A stretch of 64,000 nt of DNA from NCBI RefSeq assembly GCF_009740285.1, contig NZ_CP046566.1, positions 124,001 through 188,000 of the forward strand. The letters are read 5' to 3'. Source of the DNA: Phnomibacter ginsenosidimutans. GTDB taxonomy: Bacteria; Bacteroidota; Bacteroidia; Chitinophagales; Chitinophagaceae. The translations under genes and the position numbers were made by a program. Below, piece after piece: positions 8,913 through 18,185 of this stretch; the first letter of the stretch is position 1, and each line of letters starts with the position of its first letter. Below the pieces are notes generated by a model that saw only the letters and a list, made by a program, of their open reading frames with translations, was not told the DNA's origin and searched no databases.

Positions 8913-10469
8913 ATGAAAACATTTGACCAAATGGGTTTGATAGACCCACTATTGAAAGCCTTGCAACACGAAGGCTACACAACGCCCACACCCATTCAGG
9001 CACAAGCCATTCCGCACCTGCTCGAAGGCCGCGACTTGCTCGGTTGTGCCCAAACAGGTACCGGAAAAACAGCCGCTTTTTCGCTGCCCATTTTGCAATA
9101 CCTGCATCAACAGCCGGCAAAGGCGTCGCACAAAAAGCAAATTCGTGCCCTCATATTAACACCTACCCGTGAGCTGGCCATTCAAATTGAAGAAAGCCTG
9201 CGGGCTTATGGCCGAAACCTGCCCCTGCAGCACCTCGTTATATTTGGTGGTGTGGGCCAGCAACCACAGGTAAATGCATTGCAGCGTGGTGTAGATATTC
9301 TTGTAGCTACACCGGGCCGCCTGCTCGATCTGATGCAGCAGGGTTTCGTGAGCCTGCACCAACTGGAAGTATTTGTGCTGGACGAAGCCGACCGTATGCT
9401 CGACATGGGTTTTATTCACGACGTAAAAAGAGTGATTACCAAACTGCCTGAAAAAAGACAGAGTTTGTTTTTCAGCGCTACCATGCCGCCCGATATTCAG
9501 GCACTGGCCAATACCATTTTGACCAACCCGGTAAAAGTGGAAGTAACGCCTGCCAGCTCAACGGCCGATACCATTGAGCAGTTCATTTACAACGTGAGCA
9601 AAAAAGACAAGCCTGCATTGCTGCAACACTTGCTAAAGCAACATGCTGAAATAAAAAGTGTGCTGGTTTTTACCCGCACCAAGCATGGCGCCGACCGGGT
9701 GGTAAAAGACCTGATGCGGGCCGGAGAAACAGCCGCCGCCATTCATGGCAACAAAAGCCAGAATGCCCGTCAGCTGGCCTTGCAAAATTTTAAGAAAGGC
9801 GTGATACGGGTGTTGGTAGCTACAGATATTGCTGCCCGTGGTATCGACATCGACGATCTCGGTCATGTCATCAACTTTGAATTACCAAACATTCCTGAAA
9901 GCTATGTACATCGCATTGGCCGTACCGGTCGTGCAGGTGCCAGTGGTGTGGCATTTTCTTTTTGCGAAGCAGAAGAAAGAGCTTACCTGAAAGACATTCA
10001 GAAACTCATTGGCAAGCAAATACCGGTGGTGCAAGATCATCCGTTTGTGGGCAATGCCAATGCGGTGCACGTAAAAGCAGAACAGCCACGTCAGCAGCAT
10101 CAACAGCGCCGCCAACAACAGCCAGCACGTAACCAGCAACAAGGTCAAAGGCAACAACAGCAACGTCCGCCAAGACCGCAGCAACAGCAACCTGCTGCAG
10201 CCCAGCAGGAAAAACCTGTAGCTGCTCAGCAAGCACCCGTGCAAAAGCCGAAGCAGCAGCACCAGCGGCCGCAGCCACGCCCGGCACAGCAGCCAATGGC
10301 AGGCAACGGACAGGCACAGCAAGGCCATGCACAACCACCGGCCCGTAAGTTTAAAAAGCCAACTGGTGCTCTCACCATGCCGCCCAAAAAGGAAGTAGTG
10401 AAAGACGATTTCAACAGCAAGCATGTGGCACCTGTAACACCACTGTTTAACGACGATGATCGTTGGTAA
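8913..10469 (+). CDS. DEAD-box RNA helicase with Gln-rich C-terminal tail
   Basis: A 518-residue protein with the full DEAD-box set: Q-motif region ([10 protein letters not shown]), motif [26 protein letters not shown], then [10 protein letters not shown] in the second RecA domain. RhlE-like ATP-dependent RNA helicase, likely in ribosome assembly or RNA turnover. After the core (roughly residue 385 onward) comes about 100 residues of low complexity dominated by Gln, Pro, Ala and Arg, ending in a short basic/hydrophobic tail. Such tails bind RNA or drive condensation. The ATG at 8913 (MKTFDQMG) is the family start; the frame is open for 59 more codons upstream without family resemblance. Confidence 0.92.
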   Translation: MKTFDQMGLIDPLLKALQHEGYTTPTPIQAQAIPHLLEGRDLLGCAQTGTGKTAAFSLPILQYLHQQPAKASHKKQIRALILTPTRELAIQIEESLRAYGRNLPLQHLVIFGGVGQQPQVNALQRGVDILVATPGRLLDLMQQGFVSLHQLEVFVLDEADRMLDMGFIHDVKRVITKLPEKRQSLFFSATMPPDIQALANTILTNPVKVEVTPASSTADTIEQFIYNVSKKDKPALLQHLLKQHAEIKSVLVFTRTKHGADRVVKDLMRAGETAAAIHGNKSQNARQLALQNFKKGVIRVLVATDIAARGIDIDDLGHVINFELPNIPESYVHRIGRTGRAGASGVAFSFCEAEERAYLKDIQKLIGKQIPVVQDHPFVGNANAVHVKAEQPRQQHQQRRQQQPARNQQQGQRQQQQRPPRPQQQQPAAAQQEKPVAAQQAPVQKPKQQHQRPQPRPAQQPMAGNGQAQQGHAQPPARKFKKPTGALTMPPKKEVVKDDFNSKHVAPVTPLFNDDDRW

Positions 10470-10504
10470 ATACACCGCAGTGTTGTAACCACATCACTGA
10501 AAAC

Positions 10505-10537
10505 AAAAAACCTCACAGCATGCTGTGAGGTTTTTTT
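10505..10537. terminator. Bidirectional intrinsic terminator
   Basis: A perfect 10-bp stem CCTCACAGCA/TGCTGTGAGG (10511-10530) is flanked by six A on the left and seven T on the right. It sits between the converging helicase (+) and psd (-) genes and can serve both. Confidence 0.9.
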
Positions 10538-10571
10538 ATGCGAAAAAATGATAAACTGCAATACAAGAGCG

Positions 10572-11228
10572 TTACCATTCGGCCAGCACGGTTACACCGC
10601 CTTTTACCATTTCACCCATTTTTACTTTTACCCGTGCATTCAATGGCAGCAGTAAGTCTACACGGCTGCCAAATTTGATGAAGCCCATTTCATCGCCTTG
10701 CTTTACCTGCATGCCTTCGCTCAGGTAATTGACAATGCGGCGGGCCAGTGCACCGGCTATTTGTTTCACCAAAATTTCGTTGTGACCAACCTGGTACACC
10801 ACACTGTGGCGTTCGTTTTCGGTGCTCGATTTGGGATGCCAGGCCGCCAGGTATTTGCCTTTGTGGTATTTGCTGTACACCACTTCGCCGGTTACGGCAT
10901 TGCGGTTTACATGCACATTCAACGGGCTCATGAAGATGCTTACCTGCAAGCGTTTGCCTTTGAAGTATTCTTCATCCACGGTTTCTTCTATCACCACTAC
11001 TTTGCCATCGGCGGGGCAAATGATTTTTTTATCGTCGATGGTGAGCTGGCGGCTGGGCAGGCGGAAAAAAGAAATGATGAAAAGCCACAAGCCAAACGTA
11101 ACAATGAAAATGAGGAGCGACAACACGGGGTATTGCTGGCTGAGAAACCACACCGATAAACCGTTGATGGCGCCTAAAATGAGGGTGGCAATGCCAATGC
11201 TGGCAAATCCTTCTTTATGAATGGTCAT
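10572..11228 (-). CDS. psd: Phosphatidylserine decarboxylase family protein
   Basis: A 218-residue short-form decarboxylase. Two hydrophobic segments in the first 55 residues anchor it in the inner membrane. The core contains CPADGKVV and a V-H-VNRNA-x-TGEV segment. Near the C-terminus, FGSRVDLLLP holds the Gly-Ser at which the proenzyme self-cleaves to give the pyruvoyl cofactor. It makes phosphatidylethanolamine from phosphatidylserine. CdsA, which makes the CDP-diacylglycerol feeding that pathway, is on the same strand upstream; the two are separated by a toxin-antitoxin pair and a repeat, which look like later insertions. Confidence 0.9.
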   Translation of the reverse strand: MTIHKEGFASIGIATLILGAINGLSVWFLSQQYPVLSLLIFIVTFGLWLFIISFFRLPSRQLTIDDKKIICPADGKVVVIEETVDEEYFKGKRLQVSIFMSPLNVHVNRNAVTGEVVYSKYHKGKYLAAWHPKSSTENERHSVVYQVGHNEILVKQIAGALARRIVNYLSEGMQVKQGDEMGFIKFGSRVDLLLPLNARVKVKMGEMVKGGVTVLAEW

Positions 11229-11299
11229 GAAAAGTACTGGTTATTGTGAACGGCAAAAGTAATGGTTTGCACCGTTGAACCTGAATGATTGCGAATGCT

Positions 11300-11448
11300 G
11301 TTTTTGGTTGTTGGTTTGGTGTTTATTGTTCATTTGTCCGGCGGCCTATACACGTGTGAACAGTTTTACAGACTTTGTTGTAGCAAAATCATACGCTGCC
11401 TAAAACATCAAACCAAAAACGACAAACAACAAACCCGAAACGAAAAAC
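11300..11448. repeat. MITE-like imperfect inverted repeat
   Basis: A GT-rich left arm (gtttttggttgttggtttgg, 11300-11319) is matched by an AC-rich right arm ending about 11448 (ccaaaaacgacaaacaac and flank) in reverse complement, with mismatches. About 70 bp of unremarkable DNA lie between. It fills most of the gap between psd and the DUF5615 gene. Confidence 0.5.
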
Positions 11449-11467
11449 CGAATTACATATCGAAAAG

Positions 11468-11836
11468 TTACGTGGTGCTTCTTGTTCTGAACTTGTTTGC
11501 ATCCAATACAGAAAAGGCCTTCAGCAAGGTCGTATTGTATTGTTGAAGAATTTGGAGCACCAGCGCTGCTTTTATTTGTGAGTGTGCTTCCATCATTTTC
11601 ACCAATAAAATGCCATTGTTGGGAAGCTGCAAACGAATCACCAATTCTCCAAAATCCTTATCCTCGGTAATGAGCAAAGCTTGCTGTGCAAATGCAATGG
11701 CTAAAACATCTTTGTCTTTGATAGCGGGGTTTTGTTCGCTGATGGCATATACCTCAAAACCAGCGTTTCTGAGCGTTGTGGTAATGGCGTAATCCACGCA
11801 TTCATCGGTAACAATGGCAATGCTGTTAGTCATCAA
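11468..11836 (-). CDS. DUF5615 PIN-like protein, probable toxin
   Basis: A 122-residue PIN-like protein. The start IVTDECVDYAI gives the first acidic residues of the nuclease-like site, and ALLITEDKDFGEL the second acidic cluster, as in DUF5615 proteins. These are VapC-like toxin candidates that probably cleave RNA. Its start codon overlaps the stop of the upstream DUF433 gene by 4 bp (11833-11836), the usual antitoxin-toxin coupling. Activity is inferred from family and pairing. Confidence 0.8.
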   Translation of the reverse strand: MMTNSIAIVTDECVDYAITTTLRNAGFEVYAISEQNPAIKDKDVLAIAFAQQALLITEDKDFGELVIRLQLPNNGILLVKMMEAHSQIKAALVLQILQQYNTTLLKAFSVLDANKFRTRSTT

Positions 11837-12057
11837 AAAACCATTACTTTTTCATGCGTAGCATTGTCTGCTGCATACAGTAGTGCAGCTCTTATAGCTT
11901 CAACGGAAAGCCTTGGGTAGGCTTTCAATAATTCTTCTTCTGAAATGCCATGACCTAGTTTTTCCAAGATGAGGGCAACAGGAATCCGGGTTCCTTTAAT
12001 CACTGGTTTACCAAACATGATTTCCGGATTATGTTCAATGTATGTGTTCCAGTCCAT
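11833..12057 (-). CDS. DUF433 protein, probable antitoxin
   Basis: A 74-residue DUF433 domain with the family phrases FGKPVIKGTRIPVALI and AYPRLSVEAIRAAL, the latter a helix-turn-helix-like segment. DUF433 proteins are commonly paired with DUF5615 PIN-like partners as toxin-antitoxin modules and probably autoregulate through DNA binding. It is translationally coupled to the downstream toxin gene. Only 18 bp separate it from cdsA, so it may be co-transcribed from the lipid operon. Confidence 0.85.
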   Translation of the reverse strand: MDWNTYIEHNPEIMFGKPVIKGTRIPVALILEKLGHGISEEELLKAYPRLSVEAIRAALLYAADNATHEKVMVF

Positions 12058-12075
12058 GGCATTCTTTTTTTAAAA

Positions 12076-12936
12076 TTACTCAAATATTTTCACCACCAAC
12101 CACACAAAAGGCGTCGCTATCAGCAGGCTGTCGAAGCGGTCGAGAAAGCCACCATGACCGGGCATCATGTTACCGCTGTCTTTTACACCGGCACGGCGCT
12201 TCAGGTAGCTTTCAAACAAATCGCCCAACGTGCCCGTTACCGCAGCGGTGGCGGCAATGGCAGCTGTTATTTTCCAATCGGCTTTTAACCACCATACTGC
12301 TACCAATGTAACCACCACTACTGCCAGCAACGCCCCGCCAATAGTGCCTTCCCAGGTTTTCTTCGGCGAAATTTTACTGAGTGGTGTTTTGCCAATCATC
12401 GAACCAACAATGTAGGCCATGGTATCATTGATCCAGATGGAAGCAATGAGTAGCATAGGGTAGAGCCAACCGAAATCGCCAAACAAGCTGTTCATGTTTT
12501 GCTGCCGCAAAGACAACATGAAACCAATGCTGAGGCTGATGTAAAACACACCCAAAAAAGCGGATACAATGGTACCGGTAGATTTGTTATTTCGATCGGT
12601 AAACAATCCATACAGAAACAGTACTTGCCCTGCTATGATGGTGACACCAATGCTGCTACCCGAAAGATGGTACCCGTTGATTTGAAACGCATCACCACAT
12701 TGCAACAGTACTACACTGTAGCCCACCAATATCATACCCACACGGCTTAAAAAACTATAAGTAGTCTGCTGAATTTTTTCCTGCAGATTGAAATACTCCC
12801 ACCAGCACCCTACATGAATGATGCTGAAGAGCAAGAGAAAACTCCAGTGGTTCCAAAGCAAACCGCCAAGCATGATGATGACAAACACAATAGCGCTGAG
12901 TGCCCGGGTTCTGAAAACTTCTTTATTGAGAGCCAT
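12076..12936 (-). CDS. cdsA: Phosphatidate cytidylyltransferase
   Basis: A 286-residue polytopic membrane protein with about eight hydrophobic segments. The C-terminal CDP-alcohol signature region is present: KDSGNMMPGHGGFLDRFDSLL, preceded by SPKKTWEGTIGG. It condenses CTP and phosphatidic acid to CDP-diacylglycerol, the precursor for bacterial phospholipids. It lies downstream of the CPBP and DUF2007 genes on the same strand and upstream of psd, its pathway partner, across an inserted toxin-antitoxin pair. Confidence 0.95.
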   Translation of the reverse strand: MALNKEVFRTRALSAIVFVIIMLGGLLWNHWSFLLLFSIIHVGCWWEYFNLQEKIQQTTYSFLSRVGMILVGYSVVLLQCGDAFQINGYHLSGSSIGVTIIAGQVLFLYGLFTDRNNKSTGTIVSAFLGVFYISLSIGFMLSLRQQNMNSLFGDFGWLYPMLLIASIWINDTMAYIVGSMIGKTPLSKISPKKTWEGTIGGALLAVVVVTLVAVWWLKADWKITAAIAATAAVTGTLGDLFESYLKRRAGVKDSGNMMPGHGGFLDRFDSLLIATPFVWLVVKIFE

Positions 12937-12970
12937 GCAAATAATGGATTGAAATGAAAGGAACGGTCAC

Positions 12971-13180
12971 TTAATTATTGAGCACTTCCTGCAACACGCC
13001 GAGTGCCAGTTCTTTTAGCTGGCCCGGCACATATATTTCGTGCATACCCGGCAGGGTAAGCACATACATGCTGTCTTGTTTGTTGAGAATCTGCACCGGA
13101 ATATTGTTGTCTTCCAGCTTGCCTTTTAAAATGGCCGCTTCGGTATAAATGGCAGTTTTGTACAGTAGTACCCAGTTCAT
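12971..13180 (-). CDS. DUF2007 domain protein
   Basis: A 69-residue protein matching the DUF2007 (putative signal-transducing) family: an N-terminal strand (WVLLYKTAIYTEA), a helix (AAILKGKLEDNNIPV) and a short GMHEIYVP segment. The fold is ferredoxin-like and the function is unknown. It starts 2 bp after the CPBP gene stop, so the two are co-transcribed and probably translationally coupled; cdsA follows 34 bp downstream. Confidence 0.85.
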   Translation of the reverse strand: MNWVLLYKTAIYTEAAILKGKLEDNNIPVQILNKQDSMYVLTLPGMHEIYVPGQLKELALGVLQEVLNN

Positions 13181-13182
13181 AT

Positions 13183-14139
13183 TTATGCTACGTTATTTCT
13201 TTCGTCAAAGGGGTTGAATCGATCGTAAAATACTTCCTGAGGCACGATGCCTTCCTGCGTTTTTTTCATGGCAAAAAAAACAGCCACCACCATCACCAGC
13301 GATATACCGCCGGCCCACAATGGCAGGCTGCTTTCATTGGCCAGCGTTACCGGTTTTTGCTGTGCATGCAGGTAATACATGTACAGGGTTACCATAGCAT
13401 TGTTTACAAAATGAACCAATATGGCGTACCAAATATTGCGGGTGTAATAAAAAATACCGCCGAGCAACATGCCCAGTACAATGCGGGGCAAAAAACCATA
13501 CCAGCTGCCATGTATAGCGCTAAATACAATACTCGCCACCACAATGGCCACCCAAGGTTGTTTCCACCAGCGCAGCAGCAGGCTTTGCAAGCCGCCGCGA
13601 AACAATACTTCCTCAAACACGGCAGGCAGCAGGGCCAGCATCAGCAGGCTCATGAGCAGCTGGCCGCCGTTGCGGATATCGGCAATAGCTTTCACCTGCT
13701 TTTCATAGTTCTGCTCCATGGTATCGAAATAGGTACGCATGGCTTTTGAAATAGGAATGGCTTTGTTGATGTTTGTAAGTGTATCAATCAGCGGGCCACT
13801 GCACAAAATGAGCAGCAGGCTCAGGCCCATCAGTTTCCAGTTCCAGTTGTTGGCAAAGCCCAATGCATCCCATCCATTGCGAAAGCAAATGAAGGCATAG
13901 CCAACGGCCGGTAAAAAGAAACCAAACAACGTGCCCATCAGTTGCACCACTTTGGCGGCATTGGCAAATCGGGGTTGCTGCATGTCGGTCAGCATCGTTT
14001 CCATGCTCTGGCCGGTCATGCCCGTCCAGATGCCCATTGACACAAAGCTGCCGGCTACCAGTCCCACGCCTATCAAACCAAGCAGAATGCCTAACTGTCC
14101 TACATGGCTGTAGCCCTTGTTGAGTAAAGGATTATTCAT
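13183..14139 (-). CDS. CPBP family intramembrane glutamic endopeptidase
   Basis: A 318-residue membrane protein with about seven hydrophobic segments. It carries the CPBP (Abi) motifs EEVLFRGG (catalytic Glu-Glu and Arg), FSAIHG and a late HFVNNA. The family cleaves substrates within the membrane; CAAX-type processing, bacteriocin immunity and other roles are known, so the role here is open. It is the first gene of the leftward lipid block (CPBP, DUF2007, CdsA) and is divergent from dusB. Confidence 0.9.
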   Translation of the reverse strand: MNNPLLNKGYSHVGQLGILLGLIGVGLVAGSFVSMGIWTGMTGQSMETMLTDMQQPRFANAAKVVQLMGTLFGFFLPAVGYAFICFRNGWDALGFANNWNWKLMGLSLLLILCSGPLIDTLTNINKAIPISKAMRTYFDTMEQNYEKQVKAIADIRNGGQLLMSLLMLALLPAVFEEVLFRGGLQSLLLRWWKQPWVAIVVASIVFSAIHGSWYGFLPRIVLGMLLGGIFYYTRNIWYAILVHFVNNAMVTLYMYYLHAQQKPVTLANESSLPLWAGGISLVMVVAVFFAMKKTQEGIVPQEVFYDRFNPFDERNNVA

Positions 14140-14215
14140 ACAGCTGCAAAGAAACAGGCATAACCGTTAACTCAGCAGCCGGTGGTACATTTTCGCTCAA
14201 GCCAATTGCAGCTGT

Positions 14216-14223
14216 TATCTTTG
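14216..14223 (+). promoter_or_regulatory. Candidate Bacteroidota -7 box for dusB
   Basis: TATCTTTG fits the TAnnTTTG consensus exactly. A weak -33 element (TTTTCG) lies about 20 bp upstream. Transcription would start only a few bases before the GTG at 14230, which would make the mRNA nearly leaderless and supports that start codon. Confidence 0.5.
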
Positions 14224-14229
14224 CGCCCT

Positions 14230-15267
14230 GTGCCAACCATCGGAAACATACAACTACCAGACTTCCCGCTACTGCTGGCGCCCATGGAAGATGTGAGCGA
14301 CCCGCCTTTCAGGGCCGTGTGCAAACTCAATGGTGCCGACCTGATGTATACAGAATTCATCAGTAGCGAAGGATTGATTCGTGACGCCATCCGTAGTCGA
14401 AAAAAGCTCGACATTTTTGAAGCTGAACGCCCCGTGGGCATTCAGATTTTTGGTGGCGATGAAGAAGCCATGGCCATGAGTGCCCGCATTGTAGATACAG
14501 TGAATCCCGATTTGCTCGACATCAACTTTGGCTGCCCTGTAAAAAAAGTGGTGAGCAAAGGCGCTGGTGCGGGAGTGCTCAAAAACATCGACCTGATGGT
14601 GCGGCTTACCGAAGCCTGTGTAAAAAGCACCCGCCTACCGGTAACGGTGAAAACCCGCCTCGGCTGGGACGACAACAGCAAGAACATTGTGGAAGTAGCC
14701 GAACGCCTGCAGGATGTGGGCATTAAGGCGCTGAGCATACATGGCCGTACCAGAGCACAACTCTACAAGGGCCAGGCCGACTGGTCGTTGATAGCGGAGG
14801 TGAAAAACAATCCCCGCATACACATTCCCATTTTTGGCAATGGCGATATTGATAGTCCTGAAAAAGCGGTGGAGTATAAAAAACGCTACGGGGTAGATGG
14901 CATCATGATTGGTCGTGCCGCCATTGGCTATCCGTGGATTTTTAATGAGATTAAACATTACATCCAAACAGGTGAACACCTGCCGCCGCCGACCATTGAG
15001 CAACGGGTAGATGTGATACGCCAGCACCTGCACGGCAGTGTGCAGTGGAAAGGCGAAGTGCTGGGCATTTTGGAAATGCGCCGCCATTACACCAACTACC
15101 TCAAAGGCCTGCCGAATATTCGGGATTACCGCCTCAAGCTGGTTACTTTAAAATCACTGGAAGAAATAGAACCCGTATTGCAGGAAATTGTACAGGTGTA
15201 CCACGGATTCCAGTTTGAACGCCGCAAGGTAGACATGGATGCCATGGCGTACAGTTGCGATAGCTGA
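14230..15267 (+). CDS. dusB: tRNA-dihydrouridine synthase DusB
   Basis: A 345-residue FMN-dependent TIM-barrel enzyme that reduces uridine to dihydrouridine in tRNA. Family landmarks in order: LLAPMEDVSDPPFR at the N-terminus, DINFGCPVKKV with the catalytic Cys, VTVKTRLGWD, LSIHGRTRAQLY, and FGNGDIDSPEK with DGIMIGRAAIG near the FMN phosphate. The GTG at 14230 gives the family-like start MPTIGNIQLP. A longer frame from 14182 would run back through the -7 promoter box and is unlikely. It is divergent from the CPBP gene and followed 109 bp later by a DUF1801 gene. Confidence 0.93.
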   Translation: MPTIGNIQLPDFPLLLAPMEDVSDPPFRAVCKLNGADLMYTEFISSEGLIRDAIRSRKKLDIFEAERPVGIQIFGGDEEAMAMSARIVDTVNPDLLDINFGCPVKKVVSKGAGAGVLKNIDLMVRLTEACVKSTRLPVTVKTRLGWDDNSKNIVEVAERLQDVGIKALSIHGRTRAQLYKGQADWSLIAEVKNNPRIHIPIFGNGDIDSPEKAVEYKKRYGVDGIMIGRAAIGYPWIFNEIKHYIQTGEHLPPPTIEQRVDVIRQHLHGSVQWKGEVLGILEMRRHYTNYLKGLPNIRDYRLKLVTLKSLEEIEPVLQEIVQVYHGFQFERRKVDMDAMAYSCDS

Positions 15268-15376
15268 TAAGCCTTGGATTGGCTGTGTAGCGCTAATTGT
15301 TTACCTTAATTCCCGGTGTTTCATCAGCACCAATAATGAATGTGCTGGTTTATTCTTTTACGCAAAACATAGCAAC

Positions 15377-15832
15377 ATGACCAGTGCCGCCACCACCCCC
15401 GAACAATACCTGACTGAGTTGCCCGATGACCGACGTGAAGCGGTTACGCAATTACATGCAACCATTCTGAAGCATTTGCCCAAGGGTTTTGAAACCATCA
15501 TGAACTATGGCATGATTGGGTATGTGGTGCCGCACAGCATTTATCCTGATGGCTATCATTGCGATAAAAAACTGCCTTTGCCATTTGCGGGTCTGGCTTC
15601 GCAAAAAGCGTCTGTCAACTTTTATCACATGGGTATTTATGCAACGCCAGCTTTGCTGGAATGGTTTGTGCAGGAATATCCCAAGCATAGCACTGCAAAA
15701 CTGGATATGGGCAAGAGTTGTATCCGCTTCAAAAAGCCGGAACACATTCCTCATGCACTCATTGCGGAGCTCATGCAAAAAATGACCGTACAGCAATGGA
15801 TTGATACTTATGAAGCCAACTACAAACGTTGA
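15377..15832 (+). CDS. DUF1801 domain protein
   Basis: A 151-residue small alpha/beta protein of the DUF1801 (YdhG-like) family. Typical phrases are LTELPDDRREAVTQLHATI, FETIMNYGMIGYVVP, KKLPLPFAGLASQKASVNFY and MGKSCIRFKKPEHIPHALI. The fold resembles frataxin/iron-chaperone-like proteins; no activity is established. The ATG at 15377 matches where family members start; earlier in-frame ATGs (15239, 15335) lie in sequence that does not look coding. The next gene follows 55 bp later on the same strand. Confidence 0.85.
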   Translation: MTSAATTPEQYLTELPDDRREAVTQLHATILKHLPKGFETIMNYGMIGYVVPHSIYPDGYHCDKKLPLPFAGLASQKASVNFYHMGIYATPALLEWFVQEYPKHSTAKLDMGKSCIRFKKPEHIPHALIAELMQKMTVQQWIDTYEANYKR

Positions 15833-15887
15833 CCGAAGTACTTCTCTAAAAGCATTGTATTTTTACGTAATACCGAACCGGCGTGAT

Positions 15888-17893
15888 ATGATGAAATGGT
15901 TGAGTATTTTGCTGCTGACACTGCTAGGCTCCACCGCTACGTGGGCACAACCGGTGTGCAATACACCCGGCCAAAATCCTTCAACTGCCTTTCCGGTTTG
16001 TGGTACTTCTGTTTTCAACCAAACTTCGGTCAACCTCTGTGGTGGCAAAACATTGCCCAGCCCGAAGTGCAGTACCGTACCGCTGAGTGATGTGAATCCT
16101 TACTGGTACAAGTTCACTTGTTTTCAATCGGGCAAGTTGTCGTTCATGATTTCGCCCAACAGCGCCACCAGCGATTACGATTGGCAGTTGTACGATGTTA
16201 CCAATCGCAATCCAGATGAAGTATACACCAATCCAGGTTTGGTGGTAGCTGGCAACTGGAGCGAATTCTATGGCCAAACAGGTACTTCGCCCACGGCCAA
16301 CAACCTGATAGAATGCGAAGGCAAAGTGCCACAGTTTAGCAAGGAACCCGATTTGATCGCCGGGCATGATTATCTCTTGTTAGTGAGCCATTGGTCTAAT
16401 ACACAAGCGGGTTACAAATTGGAATTTAGTGGTGGTACTGCCGTAATAACGGATACTGCCAACCTGAGCATGAAAGAATTGAAAGTGGGTTGCGGCGGAA
16501 CGCAGTTTTACCTCAAGCTGAGCAAAAAAATCCGTTGCAGCAGTATTGCTGCCAATGGCTCCGACTGGGAGTTTGTGAATGGCAACGTAACCATTGTAAG
16601 CGCTGCCGGCGTAGGCTGCAGCAATGGCTTTGATACAGATTCGCTCATCATTACCACCAGTGGCACTGTTCCTGCCGGCACATTTGCGCTACGTTCAAAA
16701 AAAGGGACCGATGGAAACACGGTGTTGGACTTATGCAACAATGCATTGCCCGATAGCCAAACACTGGTGGTAAATGTATTGCCAGCAATACCAACTGTTA
16801 TTGATAGCATTTCGCCAGTGGCGTGTATGCCTGCTGAAATTGAAGTGGTGCTGAAAGATCCGGTGTTGTGTAGCAGCATTGCTCCCAATGGCAGCGATTT
16901 TACCATAACAGGTCCGGCGGCAGTGAGCATAACCGGTGCACAGGTTACCTGTACCAACAATACCAGCAAAGTCATTCGCCTGCAATTGGCTGCACCCATT
17001 CGTGTGGGCGGTACCTATACGGTGGCTGTAAAACAAGGTACAGATGGCAACACCCTCACCACCGAATGCAACCAGCAAACAGTGGTGGGCAATAGCAAAA
17101 CATTCACCGCTTACGATACCGTTTCTGCTGTCATTAATGTAAGCATTAGCAGCAGTTGCCTTGCAGATACCATTACGTATACCAATCCTGGTACCAATGG
17201 CATCAACAGCTGGCAGTGGAGTGTAAAAGACGATACAACCACTGGCACACAATCGAGCTTCACTATGATTTACACCAGCTCGGGCGTAAAAGAAGTAACG
17301 CTGAAAGTATCGAACGGGGTATGTAGTATGACCGGTATTGCCGTTACTGATTTGGCACAAATTCGATTAAACGCCGAGTTCGAATATCCCAACTTTGCCT
17401 GCCCCGGCGATAGCATTCGTTTTGTAGATAAAAGTACCGGCCCCATTTCTACCTGGCAGTGGGATTTTGGTAACGGTCAACGGAGTGCTGCACAAGTACC
17501 CCTTGCACAACTCTACAATAGTGCTACTCCGCTGAGTACAGTTTCTGTGCGGTTGATTGTAGGCCATATCAATGGTTGTAAAGACACCGTGGTGCATCGC
17601 ATACAGGTGCCCAACAATTGCTACATCGCCGTACCCACCGGATTTACACCCAATGGCGACGGGCTCAATGATTACCTCTATCCGCTGAATGCTTGGAAAG
17701 CCACCGACCTACACTTCAGGGTGTACAACAGGCTGGGGCAGCTGGTGTTTGAAACCCGCGACTGGACCCGCAAATGGGATGGCCGATTCAATAGCCAACC
17801 GGTACCCACCGGCACCTACGTATGGATGCTGCAATACACTGACGACAAGGGCAAAAAGTATTTACCAAAGGCACCACGGTTGTTATTCGATAG
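15888..17893 (+). CDS. T9SS type B-sorted secreted protein with PKD domain, frame broken near 17853-17857
   Basis: About 668 residues once repaired. It has a signal peptide (MMKWLSILLLTLLGSTATWAQ), beta-sandwich repeats of Cys-containing type with the phrases CSSIAANGSDWEF and CSSIAPNGSDFTI, a PKD-like module (STWQWDFGNGQRS), then the gliding-motility/T9SS type B C-terminal domain (FTPNGDGLNDYLYP, FRVYNRLGQLVFE, WDGRFNSQPVPTGTYVW). In the given frame the tail reads KKYLPKAPRLL and runs on to a stop at 17960. In the frame one base over, it reads KVFTKGTTVVIR and stops at 17891-17893, the normal ending. One missing A in the A5 run at 17853-17857 explains this. It is exported by the type IX system to the surface or medium; role unknown. 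Confidence 0.85.
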
Positions 17894-18050
17894 CACTTCT
17901 TTTTTTCAACGCAAAGTCACAAAGCCGCAAAGAAATGTTACCGCAGAAAAACGGTGGTAACGGAGAAAATATGGGACGCGGATAAAGATGATGAAAACGG
18001 AATTTCACGGATCTTTTATCATTACTCTGTGCATCCTTGCGAAAGATAAA

Positions 18051-18130
18051 CCTCGTTTGCCGAAGGCAAACAAAACCTCCGAGCACTCAGTGCCCTCTGT
18101 GCGAAACATCCCTCATTTGCCGAAGGCAAA
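18051..18130. repeat. Two direct copies of a 20-bp hairpin repeat
   Basis: Copies at 18051-18070 and 18111-18130 differ at one base; each contains TTTGCCGAAGGCAAA, a 6-bp stem with GAA loop. They lie in the gap 17894-18185 between converging genes, which also holds cacaaag-type and cggat-type repeat fragments and no gene. Confidence 0.7.
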
Positions 18131-18185
18131 TCAAGCCTTCTCCGGCAAACCTATTGGCACATTAGCTAATTAGCACATTGGCACA

